Positions 26,516 through 33,896 of a DNA stretch of 64,000 nt are shown in pieces. The DNA is taken from positions 432,171-496,170 of the forward strand of contig NZ_PPSW01000007.1 of assembly GCF_005876835.1 (NCBI RefSeq), read 5' to 3'. The stretch's first letter is position 1. Every line of letters starts with the position of its first letter. Made by a program: the position numbers and the translations under genes. A model generated the notes under the pieces. That model was not told the DNA's origin and did not search any database. It worked only from the letters and a program-made list of their open reading frames with translations. Source of the DNA: Pseudoalteromonas phenolica (lineage in GTDB: Bacteria; Pseudomonadota; Gammaproteobacteria; Enterobacterales; Alteromonadaceae).

Positions 26516-27610
26516 TTAAGCCATAAAACTGATCAAGTGATTATCCCATCGGATCTGATGTTGATTAATCGCATTTAACGCTTTGTCTACACCAACCAAA
26601 TTACCGCGCCCTGTTGTTGCGATAAATGTAGTTTTGCTACTCGCAACGCCAGCAGTATCATCCAGCGTTAATAAAGACTTTAATTCTAGCGTGCTTCTAT
26701 CCCAAATACTTACCACGCCCCCGCGAGGAGAAGTGACAGCCAGCTCATTTTGGTCATTAACCGAAAGGCTCGCAATGTACTGTTTAAAACGCATCCATTC
26801 TTTATCAGTTGCTTGCATCGGCTGGATCTGTTCACCGATTCGATGACCATAAATAAGCGGATTCACCTGATAAACAGCGCCTTGATACTGACAACCAAAG
26901 TAAACGGTATCATCATTCGCCACACACAAGTGTCTAATACTTAAATGCTTGTCGCGTAACTGGTGTTTAGCAATAAGTTCACCATTTAGCGTATTGATAT
27001 AACTTAAGTTCGGTTGCATGGTGTCTAGATTCAGCTTTTCTCTCGATTTAGCTGGATGAGTATGAATGCCGCCATTAGCAATCACCAAAGTTTGATTATC
27101 ACTTAACAGTGCAAGTTGATGTGGTCCTACTCCGTGACTTGAAAACTGCCGAACAATAGAAAAATCTTTAGTCTCACGAACGGTGATTAAACCATCTCGC
27201 TCTGTCATATGTTCATCGAAGTAGTTTTCTGTGGTGAACAATAAACTTTCGTCAGCATTTAATACACCATGCCCAAAAAAGTGATGCTGAGGCTGGGCAT
27301 TAATTTCTTGAACCACCAACTTAGATGCGACATCAATAACGTGCAACTTAACGCCGGGCCTTCTAGCAAAGGCGATTATTCTATTTTGCGATTTAATATA
27401 GGCTAAATCGTGGGCGCGTTCAGAGATTTCAACGCGTCCATGTAGATGACCTTGCTCATCAAACCAACCAACATAATGTCGGTTGGCTTTATCTGTGAAC
27501 GCACTCGCAAACAAGGTTTTCGCCGATACAGAACACGCCGATAACCATGGCATTAGTGTCGAACATGCACTTAATGCTATCGCGCCCTTTATAAAACTAC
27601 GTCGATTCAT
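26516..27610 (-). CDS. DUF1513 protein, Tat-exported, predicted beta-propeller
   Basis: A 364-residue protein starting MNRRSFIKGAIALSACSTLM: NRRSFIK fits the twin-arginine export motif, and the following LSACS could also be a lipobox. The rest is repeated strand-rich segments (VGWFDEQGHLHGRVEISERA, HFFGHGVLNADESLLFTTEN, GVGPHQLALLSDNQTLVIAN with GGIHTHP), the DUF1513 layout, predicted to be a periplasmic seven-bladed propeller. DUF1513 genes habitually close imelysin/di-heme clusters such as the icmP-type loci of pseudomonads (recalled, not checked). It is the last gene here, 12 bp after the second imelysin gene. Confidence 0.82.
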   Translation of the reverse strand: MNRRSFIKGAIALSACSTLMPWLSACSVSAKTLFASAFTDKANRHYVGWFDEQGHLHGRVEISERAHDLAYIKSQNRIIAFARRPGVKLHVIDVASKLVVQEINAQPQHHFFGHGVLNADESLLFTTENYFDEHMTERDGLITVRETKDFSIVRQFSSHGVGPHQLALLSDNQTLVIANGGIHTHPAKSREKLNLDTMQPNLSYINTLNGELIAKHQLRDKHLSIRHLCVANDDTVYFGCQYQGAVYQVNPLIYGHRIGEQIQPMQATDKEWMRFKQYIASLSVNDQNELAVTSPRGGVVSIWDRSTLELKSLLTLDDTAGVASSKTTFIATTGRGNLVGVDKALNAINQHQIRWDNHLISFMA

Positions 27611-27622
27611 AACGCCACCCTA

Positions 27623-28798
27623 TTAGTCACCATCGTTGGTATTAAAACCAGGCGCTAAGTCGGTTACTTGTACAAAATCAGATGCCATAAGCGCACGCAA
27701 CTCTGTGATCGAAGTACGAACAGCAGTCAGTTTTTCTCTGCCTGCCTCTGTTGCGATTAAATCAGCCAGAGTTTCGTTTTCAAGCGCTTCTAGGGCCGAA
27801 TGAACCGCTTTGAAGTGTAAAGCAATTTCATTTTTAACGTCTTCTCGGTCATGTAACTCAACTAATAAATCGTCAAAGCCAAACTCAGTCGCACCATTAA
27901 ACTGCTGCTCTAAAGCGGTGATGTTAATTTTAATGTTATTCACAGACACATGTGCGAACGGACTTTCTAATAATTCTGGGTTACCAGGTGATGATGTATC
28001 TAGCGTTGCTTTTAGTTTTTCATCATTGATAATTTCCAGGTATTCAAACCAGAAAGTTAAATACTTTTCGATAGCGCCTTTATGCCCACTAAAACTCCCC
28101 GTTCCAGCCTTGAATTGTTCGCCATACTCACCTTGCCACTGTGTAACCACTTCATCCATCAGTGTTACAGTGTTATTTGCAATCACATTTAAATATGCAC
28201 AGCGTTGCCCTTGGTTTTGAGATGAAAGAAATGCATTGCCTTCATCTTGATTAAAGACCACATATTCAAATGCAGGCAGACCTTGTAGTTGGTGTTTTGA
28301 ACTTGGAAAGCCATCTGTAAATGTTTCACCCTCTATCAAAATCGACTCAACATCATTGCCTAATTTAGTTGCTTCAATTGGCATATATTGAATTTGTGAG
28401 TAAATATAGGTGTCTGATATAGGCCCAAACTTAATGGTACGTGCTACCTGCCAAGCACTATTGGCTTTGCGCCAAGCGTTTTGCAAGCTAGTTAAGTCTG
28501 CTTCTGTAAATTCTGATTTTTCACACACTTCACTTGTTGTATTTTGCAGGGCTTCGCTTTCGGTCAGCATAAGTTGATAACTCGGTAAGATCACATCATC
28601 TACTAATACTGATGTTATTTTTTCAAGCGCTTGTGTTTCAGTCAAAGCATTCGAGTTATCTGTTGACCCACTTCCTTGATCTGTTGTTGGCGATGTCGTA
28701 GGTGTTTGTTCGTTTGAGCCCCCACCACCACAACCTGATAATAAAAGGCTTAGCACGACTGCAATTGTTGTTGGCATTAAAGTGTTGATTGTTTTCAT
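27623..28798 (-). CDS. Imelysin-family (M75-like) lipoprotein no. 2
   Basis: A 391-residue predicted lipoprotein: signal sequence with lipobox LLLSGC (Cys about 23), followed by a Gly/Ser/Thr-rich linker. Imelysin domain about 55-380: a first helical segment with LQNAWRKANSAWQVARTIKF, then LQGLPAFEYVVFN (about 170-182) in the place of the family GxHxxE motif. His is replaced by Pro, as in the IrpA-unlike branch, so metal binding at this site is probably altered. Related proteins act in periplasmic or outer-membrane iron handling. It lies 12 bp from the di-heme gene upstream and 12 bp from the DUF1513 gene downstream. Confidence 0.85.
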   Translation of the reverse strand: MKTINTLMPTTIAVVLSLLLSGCGGGGSNEQTPTTSPTTDQGSGSTDNSNALTETQALEKITSVLVDDVILPSYQLMLTESEALQNTTSEVCEKSEFTEADLTSLQNAWRKANSAWQVARTIKFGPISDTYIYSQIQYMPIEATKLGNDVESILIEGETFTDGFPSSKHQLQGLPAFEYVVFNQDEGNAFLSSQNQGQRCAYLNVIANNTVTLMDEVVTQWQGEYGEQFKAGTGSFSGHKGAIEKYLTFWFEYLEIINDEKLKATLDTSSPGNPELLESPFAHVSVNNIKINITALEQQFNGATEFGFDDLLVELHDREDVKNEIALHFKAVHSALEALENETLADLIATEAGREKLTAVRTSITELRALMASDFVQVTDLAPGFNTNDGD

Positions 28799-28810
28799 TG
28801 TTTATCCGGA

Positions 28811-30217
28811 TTAAATTTGATTTAAGAAGTACAACAGCGCTGCTCGTTGCTGCTTCGTTAATGATATGAATTTTCGTTGATGCGGCTGAGCTTCACCGCC
28901 ATGCCAAAGCACCGCTTCTTCAATCGTGCGAGCACGACCATCATGTAAAAATGCAGAAAAGCCCTGAACTCTATGCTGTAAACCTATACCCCAAAGAGGC
29001 GGGGTACGCCACTCACTCCCTGACGCAAGGTTTTCAATGCCTTTATCTGCTAGACCTTCGCCCATATCATGCAAAGCTAAATCGGTATAAGGCCAAATAG
29101 TTTGCCCTGCTAACGCTTTTACCTCGTAAGAGCTATCTGTAGTAAAACTGGGGATATGACATTGCTGGCACTGCAATTTGTAAAATAGAGTTTGGCCTTG
29201 CTTTGACTTACTACTTTGTAAATCTCTTGCAGGAGGGGGAGCAATTAGTTGACTCATATACACAGTTAAATCATGCAGTTTTTCTGGAATGTCTAGTACA
29301 TTGTCAGGGTCGACACTTGCAGCTTGTTTACAAGCAACTTGGTGAGCTAAACAGGTTTCCCCCTTAAAGATAGGGTTAGTAATACCAATATCATTAACAA
29401 ACGCACCTGCGACTTGTTGTTCTAGTGTGCTATGTAAGCCCTTAAAGCCAAACCGACCTATGCGCTTTTTACCACTTACCGCATCTATAACCTGATTATA
29501 TTTACCACTAATACCATCTTTATTGGCGTCGTTAATATCTTCAAGGTTTAGTAAATCTTTCTCCTTAATTGCATCTAATAAGCCCATACCATATACAGCT
29601 GGTGCATAGCGGGCAGATAGATAAGTGCCTTTATTAAGTGGTCCATAGGCGAGATTTTCAATTTCGTAACGAGGCTTTCTTAGCGTATAAGTTTCACCGT
29701 CAGCGTAGTGCCCTGTTATTTCTTCATAAAATACGCGTACTTGTGCCTCACCTTGAACAGGTTTAGTAAGCTTTTCATGAGATAAACGAATAGCGAGAGG
29801 CTGAAGTTGCCCGCCATATCTGCTATCTCCTTTGCTTGTATTTGCCTGTAAAAACCTAAACAGCAACGCAGGCTCTGCTATCTCTCCATGTTTTGACGGC
29901 CTGCCTCGTCCACCATCGGCATGGCAAGTTTTGCATGAGCGGGCGTTAAACAGCGGCCCGAGCCCATCTCTGTCTCTGGTAATTGAGGGTGAAGCAACCC
30001 AGGGATCTCGAAAAAATGAAAAGCCATCCCAAAAATCCAATTGCTCCATGCGCGGTACATTCTTAGCGGGCTCAACAAAAGAGCGATAATTCAATCGCCC
30101 TGTAGCATCCCCGCCAGGCTTAGCCGTTTGCTCGTTTGATGCTGATACATTAACAGATATCGACCAACAAATAAGAATAGCAGTAAGCAAACTGCTTTTT
30201 TGTAGATTTAGCATCAT
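28811..30217 (-). CDS. Di-heme oxidoreductase (DHOR / putative peroxidase) no. 2
   Basis: A 468-residue secreted c-type cytochrome. Signal peptide about 1-26 (ends NVSA). Two heme c sites: CKTCH (about 94, in ARSCKTCHADGGRG) and CQQCH (about 350). DHOR signatures include DPWVASPSITRDRDGLGPLF near the N-terminus, AYGPLNKGTYLSARYAPAVY with GMGLLDAI, and near the end FSAFLHDGRARTIEEAVLWH followed by GGEA. The family resembles MauG/CcpA-type di-heme enzymes and is predicted to oxidise or reduce a periplasmic partner. Its start overlaps the stop of DHOR no. 1 by 4 bp (ATGA), so the paralogues are translationally coupled. Confidence 0.87.
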   Translation of the reverse strand: MMLNLQKSSLLTAILICWSISVNVSASNEQTAKPGGDATGRLNYRSFVEPAKNVPRMEQLDFWDGFSFFRDPWVASPSITRDRDGLGPLFNARSCKTCHADGGRGRPSKHGEIAEPALLFRFLQANTSKGDSRYGGQLQPLAIRLSHEKLTKPVQGEAQVRVFYEEITGHYADGETYTLRKPRYEIENLAYGPLNKGTYLSARYAPAVYGMGLLDAIKEKDLLNLEDINDANKDGISGKYNQVIDAVSGKKRIGRFGFKGLHSTLEQQVAGAFVNDIGITNPIFKGETCLAHQVACKQAASVDPDNVLDIPEKLHDLTVYMSQLIAPPPARDLQSSKSKQGQTLFYKLQCQQCHIPSFTTDSSYEVKALAGQTIWPYTDLALHDMGEGLADKGIENLASGSEWRTPPLWGIGLQHRVQGFSAFLHDGRARTIEEAVLWHGGEAQPHQRKFISLTKQQRAALLYFLNQI

Positions 30218-31920
30218 AGTGAATTCAAGAAAGCCAATAGCGCATCACGTGCCGGTTTATCCATTTTTAAATAAGCTTGCTTTGCTGATTCGGCTTCACC
30301 ACCATGCCAAAGTATCGCTTCAGATAAGGTGCGTGCACGACCATCATGTAAAAATGTTGCTTTTGGCGTCACCGTTTGCACTAAGCCCAATCCCCATAAA
30401 GCTGGCGTTTTCCATTCTGCGCCAGATGCATCACCTTCAGGGCGACCATCAGCAAGTCCCTCACAGCGCTGCACGTAATAGCAACTTTGACCGCTGTCAC
30501 AAACTTCACCAGTTGATAGCTCTCGTGTTACTTTGCAACTGCCGCCCATGTCATGGAGAAGTAAATCGGTATAAGGATAAATAACCAAACCTTCTAAGGA
30601 GTCAATGTTAGTTCTTGATTCAGGAGTAATCGTTACTAGGTCTACATCACCAAGCAAGCTCCCTTTCGCCTCACCCGTTTTATGTCTTGGCACATGGCAA
30701 CTGTGGCAATTAGCAGCAAAAAACTGGCTTCTGCCTTTTAGAACATCATCATTCCAAAGGTTATTCTCAGTATCAAAACCACGACGATTTGGAACTGTTA
30801 ATGTGCGGTTATAAAATTCGACTTGTGCTAAATCGACGTTATTTAAATCAACACCATCATGGTGCTTGTTTTGTTCTTTTTCAGCTTGAGCAAGGCACGC
30901 AGTTTGAGCTTCAGTACAAGGCTCGCCTGTTGCAACCGTATTCGTTACGCCCATATCACCTCGGTATGCACCAGAAATTTGTTGTAATACAGATGCTGTT
31001 ACCGCTTTTTGACCGAAACGAGCCAATAAATTTTCATCACTGATTGGGTGAGTTGTAAAGGCTGCTTTACCAGATATGCCATCATTGTTTATATCATCTG
31101 GATCGGCATAAGCTAAAATACTCTGTGCTGGAATACTCTCTAATAAACCTGAGCCATAAACATGAGGAGATACGCGGGCAGAAAACTGCACATCTTGATT
31201 AAACTCACCATAAGCAAGGTCTTTTACTTTATAAATCGGTCTTCTTAAGGAGTAACTTTCTCCATCTGAGAATTGTCCGGTCACTTCTTCATATTCGACC
31301 CAAGTGTATGCCTCGCCATAAGCTAGGCCTTCTTCTATGGCTCCATTGTGTTTTGCTAACACATCATTTTGACCATCTATGGTGCCAAAAACTTGAATTT
31401 GATCGCCATAAACTGGGTCAACATTGCCTTTACTATCGCCTACTCTCAAAAACATGCTTATCATTGGCTCATTGGCAGATTTAGGCACCACGCCTCTACC
31501 ATCTTTGATGTGACACCCTTGGCAAGTTGTGTTGTTGAAAATAGGACCTTGCCCATCATGATTAGAGCGAAAAACATGGTCTCCCGCTTTGAATACGGCA
31601 TCAAGTCTTGGCGTATCAACGATTGCAGGCAGTGCTTGGCTAAATGCGTCTTCATTGAACGTATTAACCGATGCTTCGCCTGCTGCTAAATGCTCATACT
31701 CGTCAGGTGTATCTTTGAGTAAATCAGGTAGGCCGTCATTTAAGGTGACATCAGGAAAAGCCAGATTATCTTTACTGCCTTGATTGCCCTCGGAAGTATT
31801 GTCGGCGTTATTGTTTGAATTTGTTGGAGAGTTTGACTCTTGTGTGTTACTTCCACCACCACAGCCTTGAAGAAAAATAAGCGCGATGATTAGAGCTAAC
31901 ATTGATTTTTTGTTGTTCAT
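30214..31920 (-). CDS. Di-heme oxidoreductase (DHOR) no. 1, predicted lipoprotein
   Basis: A 568-residue paralogue of the downstream DHOR, about 100 residues longer. It begins with a lipobox signal (ALIFLQGC, Cys about 20) and an Asn/Ser-rich low-complexity linker to about residue 50, implying a membrane anchor. Heme sites: CQGCH (about 135) and CHSCH (about 403). The core signatures SNHDGQGPIFNNTTCQGCH, ARVSPHVYGSGLLESI and TFLHDGRARTLSEAILWHGG match the partner. An inserted loop with four cysteines (GGSCKVTRELSTGEVCDSGQ, then SCYYVQRC) before the C-terminus is absent from the shorter paralogue. It is the second gene of the cluster, 72 bp after imelysin no. 1. Confidence 0.87.
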   Translation of the reverse strand: MNNKKSMLALIIALIFLQGCGGGSNTQESNSPTNSNNNADNTSEGNQGSKDNLAFPDVTLNDGLPDLLKDTPDEYEHLAAGEASVNTFNEDAFSQALPAIVDTPRLDAVFKAGDHVFRSNHDGQGPIFNNTTCQGCHIKDGRGVVPKSANEPMISMFLRVGDSKGNVDPVYGDQIQVFGTIDGQNDVLAKHNGAIEEGLAYGEAYTWVEYEEVTGQFSDGESYSLRRPIYKVKDLAYGEFNQDVQFSARVSPHVYGSGLLESIPAQSILAYADPDDINNDGISGKAAFTTHPISDENLLARFGQKAVTASVLQQISGAYRGDMGVTNTVATGEPCTEAQTACLAQAEKEQNKHHDGVDLNNVDLAQVEFYNRTLTVPNRRGFDTENNLWNDDVLKGRSQFFAANCHSCHVPRHKTGEAKGSLLGDVDLVTITPESRTNIDSLEGLVIYPYTDLLLHDMGGSCKVTRELSTGEVCDSGQSCYYVQRCEGLADGRPEGDASGAEWKTPALWGLGLVQTVTPKATFLHDGRARTLSEAILWHGGEAESAKQAYLKMDKPARDALLAFLNSL

Positions 31921-31992
31921 TCAGTGCCCCTGAACTGCTTACTACTGTAACCAGAAACTGAAAAGGCCGGCCAAAAGGCCAGCCATATTAAG

Positions 31993-33426
31993 TTAGATAT
32001 CTTCTTCTGTATCTTGTTTTAAGTCTTCAGCTGAAACGCCAAGTTCATCGATGGCTTTTTGGATCAAATCTGTTTGTGTCGCAAGTGCAGAGATAGTCGC
32101 ATACACTTCTTTCTTACGGTCTTCACTTTGAATTTGAACGTCAAAAGACACACCTAGCTTGGCATTCGTATCAATAACCGAGGCACTTGCCATTGACGCT
32201 TCAAAAGCAGCTCGTAGCTCGTTTGCAAGCTCAGGTTTACCCTCTTTTACTAATAGGTCATGGATACTTGCACCTACTAACTCTTCACCATTAATACGTG
32301 TATATTTGCCTAAATAATGGTTTTGAACACCTTTGGCATTGAGGTAGATATCACGGTGTGTGTTATCTGAAAAACACGAGTGTTCGTCTTCTTGACTATC
32401 GGTGCGAACAGCAATACTCATACGTTCACCTGCAAGCTCACCGAAACTCAAACGTCCCATACTCTCAAGCATTGCACCTAAATTTTTCTTTGCATTTTCA
32501 GGTTTTACATATTCTAAATAATGGAAGCCTGTACCTGGAGTCCATGCTTCTGTCACTGCTTGCAGATCATCAACTAATAACTCAGCGGCTACTTTTAAGT
32601 ATTGACCACGGCGCGCACAAATTGAATCAATTGCGCCTTGCTCGCCAGATGTACAAGTTGCTCCATTTGAATCTGTTGGCATATTGTCAGCAGTATAAAA
32701 ATCAGAAGCTTTACGGTGACCTGCAGTGTAATCACGCGTTGATGTATAAGTAAGGTCTTGGTTTAAATCTTGACCCCACAATAAGAATTCGATTGCGTGA
32801 TAACCTGACGTTACATTGGCTTCTTCACCATCTAATTCAAATTTATCTTGTAATAGCTGCTTTGTAATTTCTGGGAAGTTTTCTTGATCTGAAATGATGT
32901 TACCACCCGCTTGATAAACTGGAGCAGTGCCACGAGCTTGATGGCCATCCATATCAATCGTGTAGTCGATCAACGCTTCAGCTAAAGGCCAAGCATTAAT
33001 TGCGCCTTCTGGGCCTTCGCCATCAACTAATGCTGATTGACCATCAACTTCTGTAAGTGCGTCGATTGGGCCTTCACGGAAACGGTAAACTTCAGTTTGA
33101 CCATATGGTTCACGTGCAAAAAGCCAAGCTTGTTTTGCAGCAGTGAAGTTTGCTTCTGTCGGATCCGCAACAAATTCATCAATCGCTTTTTGCATTGTTT
33201 TTGCTGCAATCAGAGAGTCTGCAAAAACAGCATAGGCATGCTGTGCGTTAGTTTTAACAACATCTTCCGCTGTTACATAATTTGCAACACCATTTTGACC
33301 TGCAACACCTTGCTCCCCTTGAGGACCAACCGCACCTGCAACGCCGTCTTTACCATCATCGCCATTACATGCAGATAATACTGCTGTACAAACTAGCGTA
33401 AGCGCAAATTTCTTAAAGTTTTTCAC
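31993..33426 (-). CDS. Imelysin-family (M75 / IrpA-like) lipoprotein no. 1 with collagen-like linker
   Basis: A 477-residue predicted lipoprotein: lipobox AVLSAC (Cys 20), then eight Gly-x-y triplets (about residues 22-46), then the imelysin domain (about 50-460). The metal-motif GxHxxE is present in VTSGYHAIEFLLWGQDLNQD (His about 206). Other family blocks: AKQAWLFAREPYGQTEVYRF and EGAINAWPLAEALIDY. IrpA-type imelysins are iron-regulated and needed for growth under iron limitation in cyanobacteria. It is the first gene of the five-gene cluster; a Fur-like box lies about 75-95 bp upstream of its start, so iron control is likely. The collagen-like linker is unusual for the family. Confidence 0.88.
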   Translation of the reverse strand: MKNFKKFALTLVCTAVLSACNGDDGKDGVAGAVGPQGEQGVAGQNGVANYVTAEDVVKTNAQHAYAVFADSLIAAKTMQKAIDEFVADPTEANFTAAKQAWLFAREPYGQTEVYRFREGPIDALTEVDGQSALVDGEGPEGAINAWPLAEALIDYTIDMDGHQARGTAPVYQAGGNIISDQENFPEITKQLLQDKFELDGEEANVTSGYHAIEFLLWGQDLNQDLTYTSTRDYTAGHRKASDFYTADNMPTDSNGATCTSGEQGAIDSICARRGQYLKVAAELLVDDLQAVTEAWTPGTGFHYLEYVKPENAKKNLGAMLESMGRLSFGELAGERMSIAVRTDSQEDEHSCFSDNTHRDIYLNAKGVQNHYLGKYTRINGEELVGASIHDLLVKEGKPELANELRAAFEASMASASVIDTNAKLGVSFDVQIQSEDRKKEVYATISALATQTDLIQKAIDELGVSAEDLKQDTEEDI

Positions 33427-33496
33427 TCTTATCCCTTTAATTGTCAGTTTATAGTTTATTATTCAGCAAATATTAACGAACACAGAGAATGCATTC

Positions 33497-33518
33497 AAGA
33501 ATTATTTTTATTTGCATT
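33497..33518 (-). promoter_or_regulatory. Candidate Fur box upstream of the imelysin cluster
   Basis: The + strand carries AAGAATTATTTTTATTTG. The core AAGAATTATTTTYATT recurs exactly, with one pyrimidine change, upstream of bfd (51568), a gene usually under Fur control. The AT-rich NATWAT-like hexamer pattern fits Fur boxes. No matrix score was computed. Confidence 0.5.
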
Positions 33519-33630
33519 GTTTGTAGCATTTATTTTTGAGCTAGATCAAATATGATCAGTTCTGTTTGAATGCGATTATTTAATAAGGAGTACAACTGAA
33601 GGATGTTAGAGAGAATTTAAAAACTTTTTA

Positions 33631-33838
33631 TACCAATCAGCTTAACTAAGTGGTCTATTTTGAAGCAAGAAAAACTTGTTGGTAACACCGCTCACGCGTC
33701 CTGCTATCGCTGAGGTACCTACATCCATGCAGGCAAGGCAAATAGTTCGTTATTTAGTTGTTCTAAATAAAAAATCTTTCATGCAGCTATCATCAAGTTT
33801 AATCCCTCAAAATGATTAAGTTTTATTGCGGATTGGTA
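33631..33838. repeat. Inverted-repeat-bounded element, long copy (MITE-like)
   Basis: A 208-bp element starting TACCAATCAGC and ending GCGGATTGGTA, with imperfect terminal inverted repeats (TACCAATC-GC and, further in, TATTTTGA/TCAAAATG). The same element occurs at 41958-42117 with about 13 mismatches over some 158 shared positions, but lacking 48 bp found here (about 33685-33732, rich in GC and containing GAGGTACCTACATCCATGCA). No ORF. It looks like a non-autonomous mobile repeat. Confidence 0.75.
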
Positions 33839-33856
33839 TTATTAGGCTAAAAACTA

Positions 33857-33880
33857 AAAAGCGCCGACATCGGCGCTTTT
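33857..33880 (-). terminator. Intrinsic terminator of the TonB receptor gene at 33897
   Basis: Stem AAAAGCGCCG / CGGCGCTTTT, loop ACAT, with T-rich sequence continuing on the minus strand (TTTTTAGTTTTTAG). It lies 16 bp after the receptor stop. Confidence 0.87.
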
Positions 33881-33896
33881 ATTAAGAAAGCAAAAG

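Larger units (their letters stand above)
33427..33896. other. 470-bp intergenic region: Fur-like box, repeat element and terminator
   Basis: From left to right: the promoter region of imelysin no. 1 with a Fur-like box (33497-33518), a 208-bp inverted-repeat-bounded element (33631-33838), and the terminator of the TonB receptor gene (33857-33880). No protein-coding frame of note. Confidence 0.7.

Noticed and set aside
33631..33838. CRISPR or tRNA-like reading of the 208-bp repeat
   Set aside because: No periodic short repeats and spacers, and no acceptor-stem geometry; terminal inverted repeats and the second copy explain it better.
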